From Odontocerum albicorne (Eukaryota > Arthropoda > Insecta > Trichoptera > Odontoceridae): DNA of 64,000 nt. Positions 11,181 to 23,189 of the stretch are shown here, piece by piece. Every line of letters begins with the position of its first letter. Position 1 is the first letter of the stretch. The stretch lies in assembly GCA_949825065.1 (NCBI GenBank), contig OX463849.1, positions 30,368,043-30,432,042 on the forward strand, given 5' to 3'. A program made the translations under genes and the position numbers. A model generated the notes under the pieces. It did no database searches. It was not told the origin of the DNA and saw only the letters and a list, made by a program, of their open reading frames with translations.

Positions 11181-13540
11181 TTTCAAAACGAATGATGCTA
11201 ACAGACAAAAGTGGTGACAGAAGTAAAAGGCAGCTGGTTCAAGCTTTCTTGAAAAAAAAAAAAGACTTTTTATCAATCGTTTCAGCTTCAACATTGTCAA
11301 ACTCTAAATAAGAATATTTAATAATTAATTAATTAGCAATACATAGACCGGAGTTTTTAAAGGCTTTAATCTTTTTTATTTAGAAATATTTTGATAAGAC
11401 TTTTTCTGCCGTCAACACATAGAAGACATTTCCCCCTCATTTAGCCCAAAAATTCATCATCACCAATAACCGTAAAATTTACGAATCACTGTTTTATTTT
11501 ATTGTATTTAAATTTAAGTGTTTTGTATTGTTTCAATATAAACAGTTGGGAAACAAATAAAGTAACTTTGTTATTTTACAAATTACATTAATCTCCGCAA
11601 CACATGTTTCTACGTTATATCCCGAGGATGGCTTTCCCTTAAAGAGTCTAAGGTCATTTTACTCTAAATATCTAGATAGTTGTAGATCATATGACTTCGT
11701 ATAAATTTGAAAATCGTTTGAGAAGCTTTGAATTCCGAGTTCTAACCGTACTTGAACGTTGTACAGTTACATCGTGTCATTAACATAATAGCCAAATTAA
11801 GACAATATAGACTTAATTCTGTTTACACTCAACGAACTTTACGAAATAATACATATAACACACGTCAAGGTTCCTCCTTTGGGAGGATGCTACGTTAGGC
11901 GAGGGCTTTGTAGGATACAGCCTGGAGGCTCTACGTTTCACCCTCTATGCTTTAGTCGCTACGTTCCACGCCAAACAACTTCACGTAGTCTGAGCTTCGA
12001 GAGACTTTGGACCTGAGCTTTGTTGTTTCAGAGATATATTCCCTAATCGATAGATGGTATTGTGTTTCGTTTCCTGAATTTCTTTTGTCTTTTTTTAACA
12101 ATTTCAGATGTTTTCATTTAATTGAAAATGATGTATTTATTTTCGCATGAAACTTTACCCCTCGTGCTTTACTGTCAATTGCAGAAAGCTCTCGAATCAG
12201 TCACCTACTTATTTGAGTCTCTCATCCGCATTTAAATGGATTATAATGAACGAATATCAACAAAACATATTATATATATAAATTAATTCACGAAACGTGT
12301 TTTTTTTTCAATTATCAATATTTTTATCCATTTAATGTATCCTATTTTCATATGAATAATAAACAATATTTGGATTTTGTTTGTTTCATTACATCCAATT
12401 AAATTATAACTTTGTCAACATTCTACTTTTAAAAGAACTCAGAGTACCGTACAATTATCAATACTAAATAATATTTGAACTCGCAGGTATTTATAATGCT
12501 TCAGAGATATTTGCCTAAAGTAGTTTGCAAGGTTTTGAAGCATTCGTAAAGCTGTGGAGAATATATGAGCGTATAATATGAACTGTTCAATAACAAAATT
12601 ATTGCAAGTCAATAATTTATGCTGCGGCACTAGATAAGACGGTAAGCACCAGCATAAATGTTTGTTGCCATATAAAATCAATAGTTTGAACAGAATTGAT
12701 TTTTTTAAATATATTTTTTATATAACGCTTTCGTTCTTCAAATAAACAAAAAAAATTTAAGCAAAAATTTATCATTGATAAGTTTATTGAGAAATTTACC
12801 ATTAATGAAATTATAAACACAAAAAAGTGAATCAATGTTTTTACTAAACTGTTTAATTTTTCCTTAAAGTTTTACGTACTTTTTCCCATTCTAAAGTACA
12901 GAGAGAAGGCATTTTCGGTCCATTGAGTCAGACATAACCCTCTGGAGTTTTCCTCAAAAGGAGGTCTTATTCTCTACAAATTGTACACGATTGCGCTCAA
13001 TCGTGCGAAAAATACGATCACAATTTGAAAAAAAATACCCGTATCTGATTTTGCGGCAACACAGAGAGAAGGTCGAGTCCATTCGAAAGAGAAAAGAGAA
13101 GAGAAGAAGGAAAGCAGGAAACATTAGGAAAAAGTTAATTAAAAATAAGAATACCCTTCATTTAGCAGGGATTTTGGCCGTTTTCCTCTCCTTTATGTGT
13201 TCCTAACGACGAAATCGAGGAAGTGGCAAAGAATGGTTAAAAGATCAGTTAGAAAGACATGGCTCAAAGGGTTCAAATGTTGCGAAAACGGTGAAATAAT
13301 TCCAACTAAAATGTGTACTTATATTCAGTAATCTGGGTCTAACAAATTTAAGCGGTAAGTTGTTTCTCGATTTTTGGTATTTCAAATAGAAATTTCGTCT
13401 ACAAAATGTTAATGAACCGAAAAAATGCTGTCGAAATTTTACAGTGACCATATGTGGAAGTACTTTTTCTTATGACCGCAGCTAGCACCTTCCTACCCTT
13501 ACTTAGTCAATCTTAGTCAACTCACTTTTATTTGATATCT
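11181..13540. other. Non-coding, one GC-richer island
   Basis: Mostly AT-rich with no element signature. About 11870-12020 is clearly GC-richer and contains an inverted 'tcctcctttgggagga', but it encodes nothing recognisable and has no second copy here. A basic 71-codon frame at 12991-13206 (lysine/arginine-rich, hydrophobic end) has no family match. 'cacgattg'/'caatcgtg' at about 12986-13005 forms a short perfect hairpin. Confidence 0.35.
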
Positions 13541-13544
13541 GTCA

Positions 13545-13625
13545 ATAATAATGGGCTCGAATCCCTTGTTGGAACACCCTTCAGTAGAGTCTGCTCTCGA
13601 AAAGGCGCTTTGTAAATTGCCCCTT
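13545..13625 (+). repeat. SINE-2 tail
   Basis: 'gggctcgaatcccttgttgg', 'gtctgctctcgaaaaggcgc' and 'tttgtaaattgcc' match the SINE-2 3' body, including the tRNA B-box-like 'ggctcgaatccc'. Confidence 0.55.
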
Positions 13626-14955
13626 TAATTTGAAAAATAATTATTTTTACTATACAAACATGATTTGTCCATCAATTTCGTTATTTATTCAATGTCAAAC
13701 TTCTTCTGCACGTTCAAGAATGCAATTTTTTCTTCTTTCAGAAGATGAACGTTCTATTTAATCAGATGATATGAGATTCCTTATTATACCAACACAACAT
13801 CCTTGTTTTAAATATCTAAATTGGCAGTCATTTCGGCGTGAATAAAATAAACTTCTAAGCGTTATTAGATGTGCACAATCCTTAATAACTTTAGAAAGAG
13901 AATTGAAAAATAATGCATTACTCATAATACCTTTTTATTATAATCCTCCCTAATTTTCCTTCCGTATCCTTGAATGAATTCCTTTATTTTAGTCGTTATT
14001 ATAATTGTTTACAGATAAGTATTTGATTTTGATTTTTTTTATTAAATGTGTGAAAAACAAAGCAGGAAGTTGTAAGAAATACCATATACACAAAAGAATA
14101 TATATTTTTCTCCATGTAAAAACCACATTAAACAATAGATCTTATACCACTAACTAGGACTTACAGGAGTTAACACCTTAACAAACAAATATAAAAAGTT
14201 ACCCTTCGAAGCCTTAAAACACGTGATATTTAATAGTGCCTTAAAGTAGAGAATGGTTCTAGAAAGAAACTCAAAATTTCTTTACTAAAAAAAGAGACGT
14301 TCCTCAGACGTGCCTTCATGTAGAAAATAAAGGGGCAAAGGGGAAAAAACACAAAAGTCAGAATATCAATATTCAATACATTTGAAAAGTTACTCTTGTT
14401 CAACATAAAACAGTATTGGGAAATTTCATCACATTTGAAAACATCTCTCGCCCTCTTTTTCTCGTTTCATTTTTAGAAAAGTTTGTGAGAGCATTTATGC
14501 ACATAGCTTCTCAATGTGTCTTTTTATATAGAAACTCTATTAATAACGTTACTATTTAATTTTTTTTTTTGTATTACACTTTTTTTTATAAATTGCAACC
14601 AAGCGTGTATTGCTATGTGGAAAACTCTAACAACTAACCAAAAACGTTTTTAAGATTTGGAAAACCTAATTTAGACCTTTTTTTTTAAATCTACATATCA
14701 ACGGAAATTTTACATTTAACTTCCGGGTCGAATGAGAATCTATCAACAATACCACGGAGGTCTCCTTATTAGTTCAAGTCTCCTGGATAAAAATAAAAAT
14801 AATCAACAGATCTCTTGAACGAGTATTAGAAAATGTACTGTGACGTATTATTAAATATAACAAGCATTGTGGTGATTTTTTTTTAATATTATGATATCTA
14901 AATGTAAAGCACGATAATCTAAGTCTAGTCTTGTTAAAGTCTCCTCGCTGTTTGC
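13626..14955. other. Non-coding, no element recognised
   Basis: AT-rich with several poly-T runs (14041, 14562, 14675). No conserved frame or terminal repeat seen. Confidence 0.35.
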
Positions 14956-14959
14956 TGAC

Positions 14960-15345
14960 TTTGAGTAGTGGGTTCGATTGCTGTTGTGAGGGGCAAAACC
15001 GCGCGGTAACGTACTGGACTTTCGTGCGGAAGGTTGCCAGTTCGAAACCTGCGCTGTGCTACTCCCCTCGAATATCACAGGCATTGTGTTCGCCTACTTT
15101 AAGGGGGTACAATTATACCTATGACTTCAGTCAAATCTATTCTTTCAAAAGAGAGGAAAAAAAACAATGCCGGTATGTTCTGATCGTCTCTCTTCGGTGT
15201 GCCGGTGCAGCGGCTCATTCACTTAAAAAAAACTCCACGGCACAGCTTCGGTTTTCAACTGCATTGACGTTGGAATGGACAGGAGATCCTCGACTACAAG
15301 ATCCAGCAACGACGATGACTGCCGTTGGGATATTTATTTATTTTT
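14960..15345 (+). mobile_element. SINE-like element with tRNA-like head (SINE-4)
   Basis: 'ggttgccagttcgaaacctg' at about 15030 is a good Pol III B-box context (GTTCGAAAC). The body continues to 'tgtgccggtgcagcggctca', 'ctccacggcacagcttcgg' and 'gccgttgggatatttattta', ending in an A/T-rich tail. The second half recurs near 35.34-35.45 kb ('ctcctcggcacatcttcgct', 'cctcggcttcaaggcccag'). The A box is not clear, so the tRNA origin is likely rather than certain. Confidence 0.5.
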
Positions 15346-15960
15346 ATTTATTTAACACTTTTATTGCAAGACTCTTCCAACCAACCAGACAAAAGTAAAT
15401 AAAGCAAGTTACGTGGTCGCATAAATCCTTCAAATGACTATCCATACCCACAAAATCCATAAACATATACGTGAGAACATGCCCACGAACCCCACAAAGA
15501 CGGACAATCACCCGAACATTATTTTTCATACAAAATGAGATATCATTAATCAAAAGGAGAGGAAGGGATATTGGAGAGGAAAGGAAAAGAAAAATCAGGA
15601 ATGAAACACGTTATTTTACTGACTAGAAATTAAGAGTTTTTTTAGTCGCTTTTTAAAGCATGCCAAGGACGGAGCGAGTTTTATATTGGTTTGTAACTGA
15701 TTCCAGAGTCTCACTGCATGGACAGTAAAGGACGACATACAGAAAGAAGAGCGGCGAACTGGAAAGGCCAATAAACAATATCTGTTTGAGCGTAGCGCTA
15801 ATCCATGATTGGAAAGACGCTGAAAATTTTCGGCGAGATAAGAGGGTGCGGCGGGACAGTTAAGGATATTATACAATAGAGACAGTATGTGAATTTGGTG
15901 TCTATTTCTAACATTCAACCAGTTCAATGCCTTCTGGTATGAAGTTATATGATACAGATC
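15346..15960 (-). mobile_element. LINE-C, RT C-terminus and 3' UTR
   Basis: On the minus strand an open frame (15616-15927) reads NWLNVRNRHQIHILSLLYNI, then YLAENFQRLSNHGLALRSNR, then HAVRLWNQLQTN and FKKRLKKLLISSQ plus stop. This is the C-terminal domain typical of CR1/L2-type RTs (NWLxxxxR..H..L; RLWNxLP; FKxxLKxxL). Beyond the stop come a purine-rich 3' UTR, 'gcgaccacgtaacttgcttt', the tail block 'gtctggttggttggaagagt', and (AAATA)n-like repeats ending at about 15346. The 5' end is truncated near 15960. Confidence 0.8.
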
Positions 15961-15984
15961 TAAAAAAGACTTTGTCAGGTATTT

Positions 15985-16045
15985 TTACTTAATACCTTTA
16001 ACATCTTTCTGGTTGGTTGGACAAGATTGCCGCAGTTATGTTGTA
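15985..16045 (+). mobile_element. LINE-C/SINE-1 tail fragment, opposite strand
   Basis: 'ctttctggttggttggacaa' plus 'gattgccgcagttatgttgt' is the family tail in + orientation, directly beyond the minus-strand copy. Confidence 0.5.
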
Positions 16046-16309
16046 TACAACAGAAGAGAAATATGATTCAATAGTACATGAAACCAGCGCTGAGTCTGGT
16101 CGATCGGGAATAACATGGTCAGTTTTCGAAGATTTAAGAATGACTTAAAGTTTGCTCTGTAACCAACTCTGGTGGCTCTTCTACGAGTATATGAATAAAA
16201 CGCAGAGTAGGAATGACGAAGAATGCAATTATAAGCCTAGTCAAAATTTGATAGGATAGAAGAATATCTAAGATTAAAATGAGAATCTTCAAAGCATTGG
16301 TGTTTTTTA
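16046..16309. other. Non-coding, probable LINE debris
   Basis: One TACGAGTA motif at 16182-16189. No frame recognised. Confidence 0.3.
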
Positions 16310-16552
16310 TAGTTCTATATATACGGGGTTTTGTTTTTGTGTAATCAAAAATCGGAAAGAAGTATCGATTTATTTTTTCATGCTAAATATCATCAGTGAG
16401 ATACAGGCAAAAGCCTAGTTTACTGGGGGTACGACAAATGAAAGGCAACAAACCCAGATCCATTAATATTGTATGTGCAAATCAAATTACCTGTTGTTTT
16501 TTCGCAAATTGTGTATATTTCTTGTCATGTATAATAATAAATAAATAAATAT
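16310..16552 (+). mobile_element. LINE-D 3' end with (AATA)n tail
   Basis: Shared with minus-strand copies at 25560, 41095 and 61905: 'tgatatttagcatgaaaaaa' (reversed there), 'gagatacaggcaaaagccta', 'gacaaatgaaaggcaacaaa', 'cccagatccattaa', 'tgtgtatatttcttgtcatg', then 'taataataaataaataaata'. The tandem A-rich tail gives the orientation. No coding part is present here. Confidence 0.75.
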
Positions 16553-16599
16553 ATGAAACAGAACCCTAGACAATAAAGTATATCGATGGCAGTAGGTTT

Positions 16600-17001
16600 G
16601 ATGTGTTCAAGATGTGATGTTGGAGAAGAATACTGCAAATATCTTGAACGGAAAAGAAAACAAACAAATTTATATTACTAAACTCCATTTAAACACTCTC
16701 CACAATCAGTCAACAAATGCCATTGTGTTTCTTCAGACACATACCGAGACGCGATGATACAAGTCTTAAAAATATTGTTATACAGGGCAATGTTTCTGGT
16801 AGGAGACCAAGATGCTGGGTCCCGATCCGTGCGTTAAAGCGACCAGATCAAGGATGTTACCAACTCCACTCTCTGCAAGGGTTCATATCTAGTCTGAGAC
16901 AAAAACGCCTGGAGAAATATTGCGCAGGTCTCATGAAATTCATGGCCCTCAGTCATGAAGGTGACGACAAGAAAGAAGATAACTTGAAGTTTAATTCGTA
17001 A
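16600..17001 (+). mobile_element. LINE fragment, frameshifted RT C-terminus (LINE-G-like)
   Basis: The frame 16717-17001 starts FFRHIPRRDDTSLKNIVIQG then NVSGRR, matching the FGHIxRRDDxxLEKxVxxGxVxGxR block. In a shifted frame the next bases read SDQIKDVTNSTL and then DKNAWRNIAQ, the W-SDQIK..DR..WR end of the same domain. At least one frameshift and several stops; a pseudogene of an endonuclease/RT LINE. Confidence 0.6.
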
Positions 17002-17791
17002 GTTAAAAAAAATATCAGTTTGGCAATAACGTTTCCTTAAACCAAATTCTGTTCAACCAGACAGTGGCTTAGAACGGGCACGTAGAAACTTACCTAGGAA
17101 AAATCCAAATTTTTTTAAGGAATGACATTTGACGTTTAAAAGTTCTTAATATCGTTTTTTGATATTATACGAGTATTTAGCAAATTTCTAAAATATTTTC
17201 AAAGTGTAACTTTTTTTAAAAATTGTTCTAAAAATTTGTATTAAATTTTCAAAGAGTTAGAATTGAAAAAAAAAAACAAAGCAGGATAAGGTCACATTTT
17301 TTACAAAACATCTGAATACACCATAAAGTTTGAACTTTGCTGAGTCAAAAAATAAAAGTACATCTAGTAATCCACTTCACAGGTAACGTTCAGATGTGCG
17401 ATACAAAAATACAATTTTGAAAAAAGGCTTAAACAAAAAAGGGGAAAATTCCTAAGACTTGATAGATCCTTGGCCATGTAACCTTGTAGTGTCAAAAAGC
17501 AAAACGATTTACTAAATGGGAGAAAAAAGATTTTTTATTTATTTTCATTTCATTTAAAAAATATTTTAGTTTTTTCTTTGGATCATCACCATCGTACACA
17601 TATGACTTATGAAGAAAGAAGTTAAAACTCTTAAACTAATCGACTCTAAATTTTTGGTCCTAAGTTGTGCCTATAACCGTTAACCGGTCAAATTTCATCC
17701 AGTTTTAAATTATTTAACTTTAACTGAGCATTACATAACAAAGGTATCATATATGTTATAACACACGTATCTCGTGTGACGTGATCATAAA
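17002..17791. other. AT-rich non-coding DNA
   Basis: Long A/T runs, one TACGAGTA at 17168-17175. No frame or terminal repeat seen. Confidence 0.35.
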
Positions 17792-18320
17792 TTGATAAAT
17801 GTTTTAAAAATAGTTATAAATGGACAATTCAGCGTATTCTGCTATGATAATCTAAACTTGAAACATCGACAACGGTTAGTCAAATGCTACGTTTGGTCAG
17901 TGTTATTGCATGGAGTGGAATCATGGACCCTCCAAGTTGGTAGTTTGAACCGACTGGAAGCATTCGAAATGTGGATGCACCGGAGAATATTACGGATACC
18001 CTGGACGGGTATGGTCAGCAACACAAGGGTTCTTCAAAGAGCCAAAGTTGATAGAGAGTTGCTGACTAATATTAAAATCCGAAAGGTGCCCTATTTGGGG
18101 CATGTACTTAGAAGAGCAAAGTACAAATTACTGCACCTGATCATCCAATGCAAAATAGAGGCTCGAAGAGGTGTTGGCAGGAAGCAAATCTCCTTGATCC
18201 GCAATATACGTGATTGGACTGGTAAAAGGAGCGTTGGGGATCTTTTTCGGGCTGTCGGGGACAAACATACCTACTCTGGTGATATTCAACGTTATGGAGA
18301 CCTGACTTGACACTGAGAAG
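17792..18320 (+). mobile_element. LINE-B fragment: RT C-terminal domain, open frame
   Basis: A 172-codon open frame. LKHRQRLVKCYVWSVLLHGV then ESWTLQVGSLNRLEAFEMWM is the 'R..L.K..VWS.LLYG.E.WTL....RLEAFEMW..RR.L.I.W' block. It is followed by VLQRAKVDRELLTNIKIRKV, YLGHVLRRAKYKLLHLIIQ and a GKR-like segment ending SLIRNIRDWTG. That order is the C-terminal, post-RT domain of insect endonuclease/RT LINEs. The palm with its catalytic aspartates is absent, so this is a 5'-truncated copy. The unusually intact frame suggests a fairly young insertion. The first ~20 codons may be flanking DNA. Confidence 0.8.
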
Positions 18321-18344
18321 GAGAAGAAGAATTCATATAGCATC

Positions 18345-18425
18345 GTTTAGAGGGCAAACTCTTTTCAAGGGCTTTCTCAGGATTCGAACCCACTCCTTAA
18401 TTAGTAAATTATGGTACAGTACATG
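18345..18425 (-). repeat. SINE-2 tail with B-box-like motif
   Basis: 'cgtttagagggcaaactctt', 'ttcaagggctttctcaggat' and 'tcgaacccactcctt' are the reverse complement of the SINE-2 body and head junction. Confidence 0.6.
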
Positions 18426-18639
18426 ATAAATGTAAAGGGTATTTCTTGCCGGGGTCACCAAAAAAAGCTACGCATGATAATTAATGATAAAAATGCTTGT
18501 AACTCATCTGCGTCTTTTTTCTCTATTGGGACCTTGATAACTAGAAAAAAAATCCATTTTCTTCGGATTTTTGCTGTTTACTCAAAGTGTGGGGCATGTG
18601 TAAGAGTAGATGAGTTTATCTCAGCATATTTTCAGTTGT

Positions 18640-19420
18640 AAAAAGGCATACATCAAGGTGGCATAATGTCTCCTAACGTATTCAACATTAATTGATAGTA
18701 GATCATAAGAAAAATATTAAACGGATGGAGACGGTATTGTAAAAGGAGGCTGTAAAACCTCCAATATTAGATTCGCAAACTGTACAATTGTTATGGCCAA
18801 CGACGAATACGAGATGGTCAAGATCTTTCAAAGATTCGATATAGAAAGCCACCAACTAGAACGATAAATAAATCAAAGTTATTATTGTAGACCGATTTGA
18901 GACTCTAGCAAGAAGGTTTTTTTTGCTAAAAGATTACAAAGTCAACCAATTTATTTATACAGGTGCTCTCATTTTTAAGAATGGCGGATGTAAAATCAAC
19001 TCTGACAATGATATGGATTAACAGATATCTACTTAGAATAACCACAATTAGTGTCGTTAAATTTATAGTATTGTCCATACAACTTTATGAAGAGCAAACA
19101 TAACCAGTAAGAAATAAGGAAAGAGACATGATAGATGCGTTCGAGATGGGATGTTGGAGGCGCATGCTCCGTACCCCATGGACCGCAAGGTCCACCAACG
19201 TCTTTATTATCCAAAAATTACAGATTATCGAAAAAAAATCAACAACACGCAGGAAAATAATTTAAGTATACTTTAAACATGTTGCCAGAAAGAATAATGA
19301 AAATCTGAATAAGCTGGTGATCACGGGGCGTTTAAAAAAACGAAAATGAAAGAAACTTTTACGATAAAAGAACCAAATAAGGAGTTGACAAAGTCCTCTT
19401 TCAACGTTGCATTCAACATG
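18640..19420 (+). mobile_element. LINE-G remnant: RT palm to C-terminus, heavily broken
   Basis: Reading across frames: 'catcaaggtggcataatgtc' fits the QGCIMSP motif. 'attagattcgcaaactgt' fits the NIRFADDT region with the YADD codons lost. 'aacgataaataaatcaaagt' fits INKSK. 'aatttatttatacaggtgct' is QFIYxGA. 'gatgcgttcgagatgggatg' followed by TTGGAGGCGCATGCTCCG is DAFEMGCWRRMLR. 'catgttgccagaaagaataa' is HVARKN. The order is that of a full RT C-terminal half, about 250 codons, with many stops. Same family as 1.9-2.5 kb. Confidence 0.65.
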
Positions 19421-21490
19421 TCCTAGGATTGAGAAGGGTAGATATAGATGCTGTTACGGTTGCAGATAAAGCATTGAGTACGCGATAAGTAAGAAGAATC
19501 TCAGTTGTGTCCGATTTAAAACAACAGTGCTTTTCTAGAAGGGAAATCTTTGTTGCCCGCTGTTTAAGCGTTTATACTTACTTGATTGATACTGAATCAT
19601 TCTTTTAATGAATCTTGTTCATACGTTCCGTAACCATAGAGTATGAAGGACACTCAAGGTCTATTTCAAAACGTAACTCCTGAGGCATTTCAAAGATAAT
19701 TTATTTCTGAACCATCTTTTATCGATAAATATTTTTAATATTATTATTTTTTAAATTTAAAGTGCTCAACAATAAAAATTACAAGATGTTACAAAGTATG
19801 AAAATAAATACGATACATGCAATATTATTATCGAAAGAAATATCCACCACATAGACAGGCACATAGCAGGCCAAAACCGAAGGCTATACCCCATGCAAAG
19901 AAGAACTCTTAAAAAACAACATGTCCATAAAAAACTCCGTTAAGAAAAAAAAAATACTCGCATATTATTTCACTTAGTGCGTAAAGAAAACACAATTATC
20001 ATCAAATCAATACGAGTGTGAAACAAAACCACATATAATATAAAAAATCCTGCCATTCTGGGCCTACATTCCACCGTTGGGATATTAAGTTTTTAATTTA
20101 TAAAATTTTATATTTTTAATATAATTTTCGTTTTTGAATAAAAGCTCAAACCTTTTCACAAATAACTTTTAATACACTATCCTCTACTTTTATTCTACTT
20201 GAAGTTCATATGTTGTTAAATAATCCCCCAAGTATTAAATATGTCCATTTTTTTTTCAGCTGTGCCTTCACAAACAGGATATTGCATTGAGTTTGAAAAG
20301 ACCGATTATCATCCTTTCTATTTTCGTCGTATCGAAAACACTTCTGTTGAATTCTTAATATCCTTTGGGTTTAAAGAAATGTACATTCTTCTCTCCCTTA
20401 AGATAGTTTGAAAAATAAAAATTCACAAAACTTAAGGGTGTAGGGTTTCAATTTAAAATCAGTATTCAAACAGTCGACCAATTCTCAACTTTCCTTATTT
20501 TCTTTTGTAAAAGCAGATGGTCTAATCAAGGTCTGATTACACAAGGATTTAAGGTAAAAGATTAAATATGTACTAAAGGATTCGCAGGATTCAAATGGAC
20601 CACCATCTCTTAGGGTATCTTTGTTTCGATTTCGCGAAAAGATAAAACATTTTGACTCTATTTAACCCAACAAGATCCGATAATTTGGATTTTTTTTAAT
20701 GGAAAAAGAACTTTTACAAAATATTGTTACACTATTGTAAAAATAAGCGAAGAATACTTATAAAAAAAATATTAAAAGTAATAATATGTTACAAACACTT
20801 TTACACATATCTTTACATCTGCATACGTGCACACATATACACAAATGCATCAATATTGTAAAATGAACAAAGCTGCGTACTTATTATTATCCACTTTATG
20901 TAAATATTTATCTTAAAACAATTTGTTCATTGCATATTTTTGATTGTTTCGAAAATATCGCTAATATCGTAATAAACTAGCCAAATTGCATCATAAACTA
21001 TAAAAGTGTAAAAACAAACAATGCAACATACACGTGTGTATGAACTGCATGCAATCAAATGAAGTTTTAGTGTTTAACACCCTGGTACGTGTGCAAAGGG
21101 GTTAAGCTACACTCGCCCACCCCTGCCCGGAAAGAACTACAGCCAGGAAGAGAGGTTGGGAATTTAATTAGATTAAATGCTCCACGTAGATATTTTGCCG
21201 GAGATCGCTTCGCAAAACTTCACTTACAAAAGAACGTTTTCTCATTCGTAAAATCCATTGTCCAATTTTATGCGGGGAATTCTCCTATTCGCAGTGGTGC
21301 GATGTCGTGAGATATTTTTCTTAAGATAAAAATTATAGATATTTGTAGGTCCCAATTAAAATAATATAAAACCTTTTTCTTTTCATATATTAATTACATC
21401 GTAAAGACAAAGAGAGGTTATAAACATAACTTTCATTTCATTTATTCAACTATATTTTTTTTACTCGTACATATTACTTTGCGTGTACGA
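19421..21490. other. Non-coding, no element recognised
   Basis: About 2 kb of AT-rich sequence. 'gccattctgggcctacattc' and 'caccgttgggatatt' near 20060-20090 resembles the SINE-4 3' end at 15.32 kb. A TACTCGTA motif lies at 21472-21479. The frame at 21089-21310 has no family signature. Confidence 0.35.
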
Positions 21491-21836
21491 TAGAAAACGG
21501 ACTAAAGTGATTAAGGATGGATGGGAACTTTAGGATGATGTGAAAAGTAAAATAAAGGGAAACACTCTGAGATTGTTAGGACATGTGCTTGAAAAAATAC
21601 TAAAAAAACAAGTATTCAGTGCAAATGTGAGTAGAAGGTGTGGAAGAAGAAAACCCTGGAAAGTGTGGTTGTATCAAATTAATGATATTTTGAAAGAAGG
21701 GAAAGTAAAACGTCAAAGAAATCGCATGAGTTTTATGTAAGGTGTATGGATATTGAATAGGCAAAATATGTGTGTCGTAATGTGAACGTCTAACGCTCTG
21801 TCTTCTTTGCCTATCCCGATAGGTCAATGGCATTAA
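21491..21836 (+). mobile_element. LINE-A fragment, cut at its 3' end by MITE-1
   Basis: 'actctgagattgttaggaca' (LRLLGH), 'aatgtgagtagaaggtgtgg' (NVSRRCG), 'aatgatattttgaaagaagg' (NDILKEG) and 'tttgcctatcccgataggtc' run to 'aatggcattaa', where MITE-1 copy 2 begins. The expected tail 'ggcgtgatggtatg' is interrupted at the TTAA. Confidence 0.75.
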
Positions 21837-22487
21837 CATTTCACTTCCTGTGCTAAAAAAAACCGCGCGTTCTGGTGCTGTGTATTCAATACACATGTAA
21901 AAATGAGCGATTTAAAATCGGTAATATAATAATATTCATAGCCAATCACATAAATTAATTAAATTTAAAGTCAAAAGTGATAATAATTGAAATTTAATTG
22001 CTGAAAACATGAAAAAAAATATCGGCCGACTAACACAAAACGGGCGAAGAGACCACCTCAAATGGATGCCCGAAAGCTACTGAAACCTGATACGAGACTC
22101 GGTCTCGGACTGTTAAACCTTGAAGGAAGAAACAATTGCAAACTAAGATTATATTTCTTGCGTTCCCATATACCGAAGTAGAGTGAGAGTTAGACGTGAA
22201 TAGCGTCGCTTCCTCACCTATAGCGGGTTTTTAGAATGAATATACCTACGTCACACACTCGCTCACGTTTGATTGTATTGGTAAACTTATTACCGATTTT
22301 CATAAAATATCTCTAATGTGGCCGATAAGTGCTAATTATTATTGATATTATTTTTTGCATTCAATGCGTAAATGTATTACGGAGGAATACCTAAAATCTA
22401 AACCCAGTATTTATTATATTTATAGAGATATTAAAGTTATTAGTAGCAATGTGTGCTAGTTACACATCACAGGGAAGGAATGGTTAA
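21833..22487 (+). mobile_element. MITE-1 copy 2, TTAA-flanked
   Basis: A 647-bp element (21837-22483) between TTAA 21833-21836 and TTAA 22484-22487. The left end (CATTTCACTTCCTGTG) has drifted. The reverse complement of the right end is CCATTCCTTCCCTGTGATGT. The internal blocks 'gtgtattcaatacacat', 'aaatgagcgatttaaaatcg', 'catagccaatcac' and 'atatcggccgac' are shared with both other copies. No coding frame. Confidence 0.85.
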
Positions 22488-22547
22488 AGTGTTTGTTCAT
22501 ATGATTAATATGTTGACCCGACAATCGAGATGATGGGGCATTTGAAA

Positions 22548-22845
22548 TGAATGAATTATTGTTAAGGAAAATGAAAAAGAGTCCTCTGAGACGGTTTAGG
22601 CATGTACAACGAGTCAATGAAGAAAATTAACAAAACTTATATAAATTGTAATTACAGAAGACCAAAGATAAAATGGTTGGATCAATTGTATGATATTTTG
22701 AAAGAAGGAAATCGCGGAACTGTATGAACAGTGTATTAATGTAGAAGATACGTAAAATGTGTGCCAATATAGGAAAGTCTGGCGCTCTTTTATCTCTGCC
22801 TACCCCGAAAGGGAGATAGCTTGGTAGTACGTATTTTTGTATTAT
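22548..22845 (+). mobile_element. LINE-A fragment
   Basis: 'cctctgagacggtttaggca' (LRRFRHV), 'tgatattttgaaagaaggaa' (DILKEG), 'ggcgctcttttatctctgcc' and 'taccccgaaagggagatagc' lead to the tail. A single-base indel breaks the frame after the WFGHV block. Confidence 0.75.
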
Positions 22846-23189
22846 AAGAAGTAATTTAACACATACTTTGACCTATTCCCTAAGTCCAACAGACCCACCA
22901 GTAATGATTTACTGCAAAATTAAGTAGAAGAAAACAAAATCAATAGGTTTGGAACCACATTATAATCGTATTTCAATCTTTCGGGAACAAATAAATGAAC
23001 TTAGCCTTGAAATGTTCTACAGCCTTTATTAAAGGTGTCGGAGAAATATTATCTAATAAAACCAAAGCCTTGAATATACAGTAAGTACGAGTAACAGAAC
23101 AACTTGAAAAATAAGTGAACATGAAATGTTTATAGCTAAAAAAACTAATGTGGGCTCAAGTTTTATTTTTTTAAACTCCTGTATACAAA

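Noticed and set aside
12991..13206. Basic 71-codon frame with hydrophobic end
   Set aside because: Lys/Arg-rich from an A/G-rich stretch; no family recognised and no splice or promoter support.
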